Made by a program: the position numbers and the translations under genes
Origin: Alcaligenaceae bacterium
GTDB taxonomy: Bacteria > Pseudomonadota > Gammaproteobacteria > Burkholderiales > Burkholderiaceae_B
Length of the DNA: 34,349 bases
Direction: 5' to 3'
NCBI GenBank assembly: GCA_029263795.1
Contig: JAJUFI010000009.1
Coordinates: 1-34,349, forward strand
In this document: piece by piece, positions 26,063-33,536 of the stretch
How positions within the stretch are numbered: position 1 is the first letter of the stretch
Layout: each line of letters opens with the position of its first letter
The notes under the pieces: generated by a model
Seen by the model: the letters and a program-made list of their open reading frames with translations, nothing else
Database searches by the model: none
What the model was told of the DNA's origin: nothing

Positions 26063-27568
26063 ATGGAACTGTTTGACAACCTCATCTTGGGCTTTTCCGT
26101 CGCCCTGACCCTGGAGAACCTGGCCTACTGTCTGCTAGGCTGTCTTCTGGGTACGCTGATCGGCGTTCTGCCTGGCATCGGCCCCGTGCCGACCATCGCC
26201 ATGCTTCTGCCCATCACCTACGTGCTGCCGCCCACCGCAGGGCTCATCATGTTGGCCGGTATCTATTACGGGGCGGCCTATGGGGGTTCTACCACCGCCA
26301 TTCTGGTGGCCCTGCCCGGTGAAACTTCCGCAGTGGTGACAGTGCTGGACGGCCACCAGATGGCCCGCAATGGGCGCGCTGGTTCGGCCCTGGCCATTTC
26401 CGCACTGGGTTCCTTCTTCGCCGGCTGTGTCACCACCTTCCTTATTGCAGGCTTTGCACCGCCCCTGGCAGAAGTGGCCTTCAAGTTCGGCCCCGCGGAA
26501 TATTTCTCGCTCATGGTGCTGGGCCTGATCGGCGCCGTGGTGCTGGCATCCGGCTCCCTGCCCAAAGCCATCTGCATGATCTTCCTGGGTCTGCTGCTGG
26601 GCATGGTGGGTACGGATGTGAACTCCGGCGTGGCCCGCTTCGATTTCGGCATTCCCGAGCTGCAGGACGGCATCGACTTCGCCGTGGTGGCCATGGGTGT
26701 GTTCGGTTTCTCCGAAATCATGAGCAACCTGGAGTTGCGTGACCAGCGCGTGGACCTTACCGATAAGGTCGGCCAGCTCTACCCCAACAAGCAGGAGTTC
26801 AGGGAAGCCTGGCCCGCCGTCATTCGCGGCACTGCTATCGGCTCGGCCCTGGGCATTCTGCCGGGCGGCGGCGCGGTGCTTTCCTCCTTCGCGTCCTACA
26901 CGCTGGAAAAGAAACTTTCCAAGGAGCCGGAGCGCTTCGGCAAGGGCCACCCTGCGGGGGTGGCGGGCCCCGAATCCGCCAACAATTCGGGTTCTCAGGC
27001 TTCCTTCATTCCGCTGCTCACCCTGGGCATTCCCGGCAACGCCGTGACTGCCCTGATGATCGGTGCGATGACCATCCACAACATCCAGCCCGGCCCGCAG
27101 GTCATGTCCAGCCACCCCGAACTGTTCTGGGGCCTGATCGTGTCCATGTGGATCGGCAACCTGATGCTGGTCATCCTCAACCTGCCGCTCATCGGTTTGT
27201 GGGTGAAACTGCTGACCGTCCCCTACCGCATTCTGTTCCCGGCCATTCTGGTGTTCTGCACCATCGGGGTCTACTCTCTGAACTACAACGTGTTCGACAT
27301 CTGGGTGACCGCCGCCTTCGGCCTGGTGGGCTACATCTGGGTGAAGCTGAAATGCGAGGGAGCGCCATTGCTGCTGGGTCTGGTGCTTGGGCCCATGATG
27401 GAAGAGAACTTCCGTCGTGCCCTGCTGCTGGCGCGCGGTGACTACTCCACCTTCGTGACCCGCCCGCTGTCGCTCAGCCTGCTGGTGATGGCGGTGATTC
27501 TGGTGGCGCTGGTGGCACTGCCCTCCATCAAGGCCAAGCGCGAAGAGGCCTTTGTGGAAGAAGGCTGA
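26063..27568 (+). CDS. tctA: TctA-family large membrane subunit (module 2)
   Basis: MELFDNLILGFSVALTLENLAYCLLGCLLGTLIGVLPGIGPVPTIAMLLPITYVLPPTAGLIMLAGIYYGAAYGGSTTAILVALPGETSAVVTVLDGHQMARNGRAG...GILPGGGAVLSSFASYTLEKK. Confidence 0.95.
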   Translation: MELFDNLILGFSVALTLENLAYCLLGCLLGTLIGVLPGIGPVPTIAMLLPITYVLPPTAGLIMLAGIYYGAAYGGSTTAILVALPGETSAVVTVLDGHQMARNGRAGSALAISALGSFFAGCVTTFLIAGFAPPLAEVAFKFGPAEYFSLMVLGLIGAVVLASGSLPKAICMIFLGLLLGMVGTDVNSGVARFDFGIPELQDGIDFAVVAMGVFGFSEIMSNLELRDQRVDLTDKVGQLYPNKQEFREAWPAVIRGTAIGSALGILPGGGAVLSSFASYTLEKKLSKEPERFGKGHPAGVAGPESANNSGSQASFIPLLTLGIPGNAVTALMIGAMTIHNIQPGPQVMSSHPELFWGLIVSMWIGNLMLVILNLPLIGLWVKLLTVPYRILFPAILVFCTIGVYSLNYNVFDIWVTAAFGLVGYIWVKLKCEGAPLLLGLVLGPMMEENFRRALLLARGDYSTFVTRPLSLSLLVMAVILVALVALPSIKAKREEAFVEEG

Positions 27569-27621
27569 TCAGACGTCCGAGGGTCGAAGCCTGCGCGGCT
27601 TCGATCCGCCTGCAAACATGA

Positions 27622-27673
27622 AGAGAGCGGAACAGCTTCGGTTACAGTAGCTGTTCCGCTCTCTCTTGTTTTT
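27622..27673 (+). terminator. Strong rho-independent terminator between tctA and iclR
   Basis: AGAGAGCGGAACAGCT-N11-AGCTGTTCCGCTCTCT (16-bp perfect stem) followed by cttgttttt. Confidence 0.9.
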
Positions 27674-27679
27674 CAGGTG

Positions 27680-28438
27680 ATGGCTTCCAAGAACCCTGCA
27701 TCCAACGTAAAGACAGCGCTGCGCGTCATCGAAATCATCGAAATCTTCGCGCGTGAAGGCAAGCCCCTGTCGCTAACCGAACTGTCCCGCCAGTTGGGCG
27801 CCCCGGTTTCCAGCTGCCTCAACCTGCTGCGCACACTGACCGGGCTGGGCTATCTCTACGAAACCGCGCCCCGGCAGGGCTATTACCCCACCGGCCGCCT
27901 GCTTGCCATGGCCCAGAGAATCGCACGGGCCGACCCCATTCTGGAAAAGATAGGGCCGACGCTGGCCGCCTTGCGTGACGCGGTGACGGAAACCGTTGTG
28001 CTGGCCAAGCTGGGCCCGGACGCCGCCGTCGTTTATCTAGAGGTGTTCCCCTCCCCGCATCCCATCAGCTATGTAGCCGACCCGGGCGCACAGCGCCACC
28101 TTCACAGCAACTCCCTGGGCAAGGCGCTGATGTCGCTCATGAGCGAACAGGAAAGGGCTCGCCTGCTGAAGAGCCGCAAGCTGGAAAAACTGACCGGACG
28201 CACTCTGGTCACGCTGGAGGAGATCGAGCGCGAGATTGCCGTTTCCCGGGAAAGAGGCTGGTTTCAGAACCTGGGGGAATCGATCCCTGATGTAGGTGCC
28301 GTGGCCTGGCCCCTGCAGATATCCGGCGCGGAATATGCCGTTTCCATCGCGGGGCCGCTCTACCGCATCCAGCCCAATCTGGAAAACCTGGCCCAGCAAC
28401 TGCGCGTTGCCTGCCAGGTCATGAGCCAGAGGCGGTGA
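27680..28438 (+). CDS. IclR-family transcriptional regulator
   Basis: MASKNPASNVKTALRVIEIIEIFAREGKPLSLTELSRQLGAPVSSCLNLLRTLTGLGYLYETAPRQGYYPTGRLLAMAQRI...; HTH plus IclR effector domain. GTG at 27677 is an alternative start. Confidence 0.93.
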   Translation: MASKNPASNVKTALRVIEIIEIFAREGKPLSLTELSRQLGAPVSSCLNLLRTLTGLGYLYETAPRQGYYPTGRLLAMAQRIARADPILEKIGPTLAALRDAVTETVVLAKLGPDAAVVYLEVFPSPHPISYVADPGAQRHLHSNSLGKALMSLMSEQERARLLKSRKLEKLTGRTLVTLEEIEREIAVSRERGWFQNLGESIPDVGAVAWPLQISGAEYAVSIAGPLYRIQPNLENLAQQLRVACQVMSQRR

Positions 28439-28439
28439 A

Positions 28440-29606
28440 TCAATAAGACTTGGGCATGCCCAGCACTTTCTCTGCAATGAAGCACAGAATCAGCTGAGGG
28501 CTGACCGGGGCGATGCGCGGAATGAAGCTTTCCCGCAGGTAGCGCTCCACATGGTATTCACGGGCGTAGCCCATGCCACCAAGGGTCTGGACGGCAGTCT
28601 GACAGGCGTTGAATGCAGCTTCCGCGCCCAGATACTTCGCACTGTTTGCGTAGGGGCCACAAGGCTCGCCCGCGTCATAAAGCTCGGCCGCCTTCTGCAC
28701 CATCAGGTCGGCCGCCTCGAGCTGCATCCATGCGTGAGCCAGGGGATGCTGGATGCCCTGGTTCTGGCCGATGGGGCGGCCAAACACCACCCGTTCCTTC
28801 GCATATTCGCCTGCCTTGCGTAACGCCGCGTGGCCCAGGCCCACAGCCTCTGCTGCAATCAGAATGCGTTCCGGATTGAGACCGTGAAGAATGTATTCAA
28901 AGCCGCGTCCTTCCTCGCCTATGCGGTCCTCCACCGGTATCTCCAGCCCATCAATGAACAGCATGTTGGAGTCGACCGCCTTGCGTCCCATCTTGTCGAT
29001 TTCCCTCACCTCGATATGGCTGCGGTCCAAATCGGTATAGAAGAGCGAAAGACCCTGGGTGGGCTTCTGTACCTCGGAAAGCGGAGTGGTACGCGCCAGC
29101 AACAGCATCTTGTCGGCCACCTGCGCGGTGGATATCCAGATCTTGCGCCCGTGCACAATATAGCGGTCGCCTTCCCTGCGGGCGCGCGTCGACAAGCGGG
29201 TCGTATCCAGGCCGGCGTCCGGTTCGGTCACGGCGAAACACGCCTTCTGCTTTCCGGCTATCAGTGGCGGCAGGAAACGGGCACGTTGCTCATCATTCCC
29301 GAACACCACCACGGGGTTAAGGCCGAAAATATTCATGTGTATTGCCGAAGCGCCGCTGAACCCCGCTCCCGAACGGGCAATGGTGTGCATCATCAGGGCC
29401 GCTTCCCGCATGCCCAGCCCCGCCCCTCCATAGGGCTCCGGCATGGCGATTCCCAGCCAGCCGGCCTCTGCCAGATCGCGATGGAAATCATGTGGAAACT
29501 CGCCGTCCCGATCTCGAGTGTGCCAGTAGTCATCGTCATAACGGCTGCAGAGGTTTTCAATGGCAGCGACCAGGGCTTTGTGATCGTCTGACTGGATGAA
29601 ACTCAT
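28440..29606 (-). CDS. Acyl-CoA dehydrogenase family protein
   Basis: 388 aa; MPEPYGGAGLGMREAALMMHTIARSGAGFSGASAIHMNIFG...ACFAVTEPDAGLDTTRLSTRARREGDRYIVHGRKIWIST...VVFGRPIGQNQGIQHPLAHAWMQLEAADLMVQKAA...QTLGGMGYAREYHVERYLRES. Confidence 0.95.
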   Translation of the reverse strand: MSFIQSDDHKALVAAIENLCSRYDDDYWHTRDRDGEFPHDFHRDLAEAGWLGIAMPEPYGGAGLGMREAALMMHTIARSGAGFSGASAIHMNIFGLNPVVVFGNDEQRARFLPPLIAGKQKACFAVTEPDAGLDTTRLSTRARREGDRYIVHGRKIWISTAQVADKMLLLARTTPLSEVQKPTQGLSLFYTDLDRSHIEVREIDKMGRKAVDSNMLFIDGLEIPVEDRIGEEGRGFEYILHGLNPERILIAAEAVGLGHAALRKAGEYAKERVVFGRPIGQNQGIQHPLAHAWMQLEAADLMVQKAAELYDAGEPCGPYANSAKYLGAEAAFNACQTAVQTLGGMGYAREYHVERYLRESFIPRIAPVSPQLILCFIAEKVLGMPKSY

Positions 29607-30841
29607 CGGGACTCCTGAACGGTGGGCTGGCTCAGCGTGAACCTGGCCTTGATGTCATCTTCTGTATATCCGGCTTCGGCAAGGACTTCTTTCGTGTGCT
29701 CTCCAAGGCGGGGGGCGTGACGATGCAGACCTGCCGGTGTACGTGAATAGCGCCCCACCGGCGCCGGTGTGTGGATTTCGCCTTCCGAAGGGTGATGCTG
29801 CGCCCGCACCATGCCCACTGCGCGGATGTGCGGGTCGTCCAGCAGGTCTTCAACGCTGTAGAGTGGTGCAACGGGAATGTCGGCCGCCGCCAGGGCTTCG
29901 AGCCAATGCCGGGAATTACGCGTGGCGAGCACTTCCGCCACCAGCCGGTAGGCGGCATCAATATTCCGCGAACGTGCCGTATGGGTGCTGAAGCGGGGGT
30001 CTGACCTGAGCTCTGGCCTGCCGATGAGCTCGAAGAACCGTGTCCAATGCTTGTCGTTGTAGATCAGTGCGCTGATGTACCCATCGGAAGTGGCGTACGG
30101 CCTGCGATGCTCGACCAGCAGCCGTGTGTAGCCGGTTTCACCATTGACGGGATCAAAGCTGCGACCAGCCAGATGGTCTCCCAGCACCAGCTGCGCCATG
30201 GCCTCGAACATGGGAATTTCGATCGCCTGGCCGCGGCCAGAGGTGCGCGCTTCCAGCACCCCCGCGAGAATGGCAATGGCGACATGCATGCCGACCGCGC
30301 GGTCAGCCAGGGTCAGGGGTGCGTAGCGGGGAACATCGCCCGAATTGCGCTGGTAGAGCGAGGGCAGGCCGGTCATTCCCTGTATGAGGTCGTCATAGGC
30401 GGGTTTGCCGGCATATGGCCCCTGCTCCCCAAAACCGTAGGCACCCACGTACACAATGGCCGGGTTCGCCGCCGCCACCGTTTCATAGTCCAGCCCCAAC
30501 CGTCGCATGGCTTGCGGGCGAGTGTTGTAGAGGAGCACATCCGCCGATTTCGCCAGGCGCAGGCAGGCTTCCTGCCCCGTTTCCGTTTTCAGGTCCAAAA
30601 CAACGGACCGCTTGTTGCGATTCAGATGCAGATAGAGGGCGCCCATGCCGGGATTCCTCATGGGGCCGACCGCCCGCAGGTTGTCACCGCTGGGCGGCTC
30701 GATCTTGATCACGTCGGCGCCCAGGTCACCAAGGATCTGCGTGGCGTACGGCCCCATCACCACCGAGCTGAGGTCCATCACGCGTACGCCAGCCAGCGGC
30801 CCCAGGCGCGCCGCCGCGCTTCCGGCATTTTTTTCTTTCAT
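29603..30841 (-). CDS. CaiB/BaiF-family CoA-transferase (module 2)
   Basis: MKEKNAGSAAARLGPLAGVRVMDLSSVVMGPYATQILGDLGADVIKIEPPSGDNLRAVGPMRNPGMGALYLHLNRNKRSVVLDLKTETGQ...; conserved Asp in APLTLADRAVGMH; overlaps the acyl-CoA dehydrogenase start by 4 nt. Confidence 0.95.
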   Translation of the reverse strand: MKEKNAGSAAARLGPLAGVRVMDLSSVVMGPYATQILGDLGADVIKIEPPSGDNLRAVGPMRNPGMGALYLHLNRNKRSVVLDLKTETGQEACLRLAKSADVLLYNTRPQAMRRLGLDYETVAAANPAIVYVGAYGFGEQGPYAGKPAYDDLIQGMTGLPSLYQRNSGDVPRYAPLTLADRAVGMHVAIAILAGVLEARTSGRGQAIEIPMFEAMAQLVLGDHLAGRSFDPVNGETGYTRLLVEHRRPYATSDGYISALIYNDKHWTRFFELIGRPELRSDPRFSTHTARSRNIDAAYRLVAEVLATRNSRHWLEALAAADIPVAPLYSVEDLLDDPHIRAVGMVRAQHHPSEGEIHTPAPVGRYSRTPAGLHRHAPRLGEHTKEVLAEAGYTEDDIKARFTLSQPTVQESR

Positions 30842-30853
30842 GAAACAGCCGCC

Positions 30854-30901
30854 CTACGCGATAAGACCGGCTTTGCGGGGGGATGATGAGGTGCGTTTCA
30901 T
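30854..30901 (-). CDS. Putative 15-aa upstream ORF / leader peptide before CaiB
   Basis: SD aaggag then ATG at 30901: MKRTSSSPRKAGLIA*, TAG stop 12 nt before and in frame with the CaiB ATG at 30841. Confidence 0.4.
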   Translation of the reverse strand: MKRTSSSPRKAGLIA

Positions 30902-30912
30902 GTTTGTCTCCT

Positions 30913-30930
30913 TTTTCATGATTATGAAAA
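30913..30930. promoter_or_regulatory. Palindromic operator candidate upstream of CaiB-ACAD operon
   Basis: TTTTCAT-GATT-ATGAAAA perfect 7-4-7 inverted repeat; a minus-strand -10-like TAAAAT (30933-30938) lies immediately upstream, with a weak -35 TTGCAT (30955-30960) at 16-bp spacing. Confidence 0.55.
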
Positions 30931-31138
30931 TAATTTTATAACAGTGAATAAATCATGCAAGCGCGAGCCAGCCCCAGGCCGTTCGCACACCAGTTCTTCG
31001 GGCCCGATATAATCGGTCTTTCGGCCATTTACCGAATCTCATCTTCACCGGAAGCTTCCTACCCTTGCAGCTTCCCTTTGGTCGTGCCCCTTTGCCTGGG
31101 CTCATCTTCGCTTTTATCGTGCGCTGCACCTTCTAGAA

Positions 31139-31933
31139 ATGAAAAAACTGACTGGTATCCTCCTGGCGTCCGCCGCTGTCTTTCTGACTGCCTGCGGGCC
31201 GGCCGACAACACTTCTTCCGCCAAGGCCGAAGCGCCCGCACAGCCAAGCAAGGTAGTCATCGGCCTTGACGACAACTTCCCGCCAATGGGTTTCCGTGAC
31301 GAGAAGAATGAACTGGTCGGCTTCGACATCGACCTGGCGCGTGAAGCTGCCAAACGCCTGGGTGTGGAAGTCGAATTCAAGCCCATCGACTGGAGCGCCA
31401 AGGAAGCCGAACTGCACGGCAAGCGTGTGGACGTGCTGTGGAACGGCCTGACCATCACTGAAGAACGCAAGAAGCACATCAAGTTCACCAAGCCGTACAT
31501 GGCCAACCACCAGATCATCGTGGTGTCCGCCGGCTCCGACATCCAGACCAAGGCTGACCTCACCCAGAAGGTTGTCGGCGCACAGGAAGGCAGCAGCGCA
31601 GTCGACGCCATCAGGAAAGAAGCGGCTGTGTTCGAGAGCTTCAAGGAACTCAAGACTTTCGGCGACAACGTGACCGCCCTGATGGACTTATCCGCCGGCC
31701 GTCTGGACGCCGTGGTGCTTGACGAAGTCGTGGGCCGCTATCTGGCCGACAAGCGCAAGGGCGAATACCGGGTGCTTGAAGACCATTTCGGTACTGAAGA
31801 CTATGGCGTGGGTGTACACCTGGAGAACACCGAACTGCATGCCAAGCTTGAGAAAGCCCTGGACGATATGAAGCAGGACGGCACTGCCGGTCGCATCTCC
31901 ACCAAGTGGTTTGGCTCCGACATCATCAAGTAA
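31139..31933 (+). CDS. Amino-acid ABC transporter substrate-binding lipoprotein (family 3)
   Basis: Lipobox LLASAAVFLTACG; VVIGLDDNFPPMGFRDEKNELVGFDIDLAREAAKRLGVEVEFKPIDWSAKEAELHGKRVDVLWNGLTITEERKKHIKFTKPYM. Confidence 0.95.
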   Translation: MKKLTGILLASAAVFLTACGPADNTSSAKAEAPAQPSKVVIGLDDNFPPMGFRDEKNELVGFDIDLAREAAKRLGVEVEFKPIDWSAKEAELHGKRVDVLWNGLTITEERKKHIKFTKPYMANHQIIVVSAGSDIQTKADLTQKVVGAQEGSSAVDAIRKEAAVFESFKELKTFGDNVTALMDLSAGRLDAVVLDEVVGRYLADKRKGEYRVLEDHFGTEDYGVGVHLENTELHAKLEKALDDMKQDGTAGRISTKWFGSDIIK

Positions 31934-32008
31934 GCTTCTTTTCCCGGCGGGGCCACGGCACAGGCTGCTGGCCCTCTGAACTTCTAGACGCGTGGCAGCC
32001 GCCTCAGC

Positions 32009-32662
32009 ATGGATTATGTTCTTTCCCTGATCGGGCCGATGGCCGAAGGTGCAAAGGTTACGCTTTCGCTCTTCTTCATCACCCTGATCCTGTCAGTTCC
32101 CCTGGGCCTGGTTCTGGCGCTTGTACGCATCAGCAAATGGCGCAGTCTCAGCGCCGCCGTCAATGGCTACATCTGGCTGATGCGCGGCACACCGCTCATG
32201 CTGCAGCTGCTGTTCGTCTACTTTGCCCTCCCTTTCGTGCCGGTCATCGGCGTTCGCCTGCCTGATTTTCCCGCTGCCGTTGTCGCCTTCGCCCTGAACT
32301 ACGCCGCCTACTTTGCGGAAATCTTCCGCGCCGGCATACAGTCGGTGGACCGCGGCCAGTATGAAGGCAGCAAGGTGCTGGGTCTGAGTTATCTGCAGAC
32401 CCTGCGCCGCATAGTCCTGCCACAGATGGTGCAGCGCGTGTTGCCGCCCATGAGCAATGAAACCATCACGCTGGTGAAGGACACCTCGCTCATCTACGTG
32501 CTGGCCCTGAATGACATTCTGCGCACGGCCCGCGGCATCGTGCAACGTGACTTCACCACCACTCCCTTCCTGGTAGCCGCCGTCTTCTACCTGCTCATGA
32601 CGCTGGTTCTCACCTGGTTCTTCCAGCGCATGGAAAAACGCTATGCCAAATTCGATGAATAG
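32009..32662 (+). CDS. Amino-acid ABC transporter permease
   Basis: HisM-type: ISKWRSLSAAVNGYIWLMRGTPLMLQLLFVYFALPF...AAYFAEIFRAGIQSVDRGQYEGSKVLGLSYLQTLRRIVLPQMVQRVLPPMSNETITLVKDTSLIYVL. Confidence 0.95.
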   Translation: MDYVLSLIGPMAEGAKVTLSLFFITLILSVPLGLVLALVRISKWRSLSAAVNGYIWLMRGTPLMLQLLFVYFALPFVPVIGVRLPDFPAAVVAFALNYAAYFAEIFRAGIQSVDRGQYEGSKVLGLSYLQTLRRIVLPQMVQRVLPPMSNETITLVKDTSLIYVLALNDILRTARGIVQRDFTTTPFLVAAVFYLLMTLVLTWFFQRMEKRYAKFDE

Positions 32663-33455
32663 CAGCGCCGTCCCTGCAGCCGGCGTGGACCCTCGCGAAG
32701 TCATGATCGAAGCCCGGGAGATCGTTAAATCCTTCGGCAACAACCGGGTGCTGGACGGTGTCTCCCTGACCCTGCGTAAGGGTGAAGTAGTCGCCATCAT
32801 CGGTCCCTCCGGGTCCGGCAAGAGCACTTTCCTGCGCTGCCTGAATCATCTGGAAATCATCGACGGCGGCTCTATTTTCGTGCAGGGCGAGCCTCTGGCC
32901 GTAGCCTCGGACCACGGCCCGAGCAAGTATGTGAGCGACACCGACGTACGCCGTATTTGCCGCAAGATGGGTATGGTGTTCCAGTCATTCAACCTTTTCC
33001 CCCACATGACGGTGCTGGAGAACGTCATAGAAGCTCCCATCACTGTCAAGCGCCTGCCCCGCCAGGTGGCAGTCGCCAAGGCAGAACAGCTGCTGGAAAA
33101 GGTTGGCCTGCTGAATAAGCGCGACAACTACCCCGGCAGGTTGTCAGGCGGGCAGAAACAGCGAGTTGCCATTGCCCGCGCCCTGGCAATGGAACCTGCC
33201 ATCATGCTGTTTGATGAGCCCACCTCTGCACTGGACCCGGAACTGACTGTCGAAGTGCTTCGCACCATGCGCCAGCTTGCCGAAGAACACATGACGATGC
33301 TGGTCGTCACCCATGAAATGGGCTTTGCCCGCGAAGTCGCTCACCGCGTGGTCTTCATGGACAATGGCCGCATCGTGGAGTCCGCCCCATCGTCAACGTT
33401 CTTCAGTTCCCCCAAGCACGAGCGAACCCGCACCTTCCTGGGGCAGATGCTCTGA
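32655..33455 (+). CDS. Amino-acid ABC transporter ATP-binding protein
   Basis: Walker A GPSGSGKST, signature LSGGQKQRVAIARAL, Walker B IMLFDEPTSALDPE; ATG 32655 (or 32643), overlapping the permease stop. Confidence 0.95.
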   Translation: MNSSAVPAAGVDPREVMIEAREIVKSFGNNRVLDGVSLTLRKGEVVAIIGPSGSGKSTFLRCLNHLEIIDGGSIFVQGEPLAVASDHGPSKYVSDTDVRRICRKMGMVFQSFNLFPHMTVLENVIEAPITVKRLPRQVAVAKAEQLLEKVGLLNKRDNYPGRLSGGQKQRVAIARALAMEPAIMLFDEPTSALDPELTVEVLRTMRQLAEEHMTMLVVTHEMGFAREVAHRVVFMDNGRIVESAPSSTFFSSPKHERTRTFLGQML

Positions 33456-33536
33456 CAGCATCCTGAACCCGAGGCACAGCGTTCCCGGGCTAACCAACCT
33501 CTGGCTTGGGGGCGGCCGGAAATCGCTGCGCCCGAC

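Noticed and set aside
26135-27115. 326-aa minus-strand ORF across TctA
   Set aside because: Antisense shadow of a clear TctA CDS; His/Gly/Gln-rich with no domain.
30982-31013. TATAAT (31008-31013) as promoter of the amino-acid ABC operon
   Set aside because: Good -10 hexamer but no acceptable -35 at 16-18 bp; insufficient to call.
31949-31975. Weak stem-loop after the amino-acid binding-protein gene
   Set aside because: ggggcca/tggccc stem is short with a long loop and no U-tract; could be chance.
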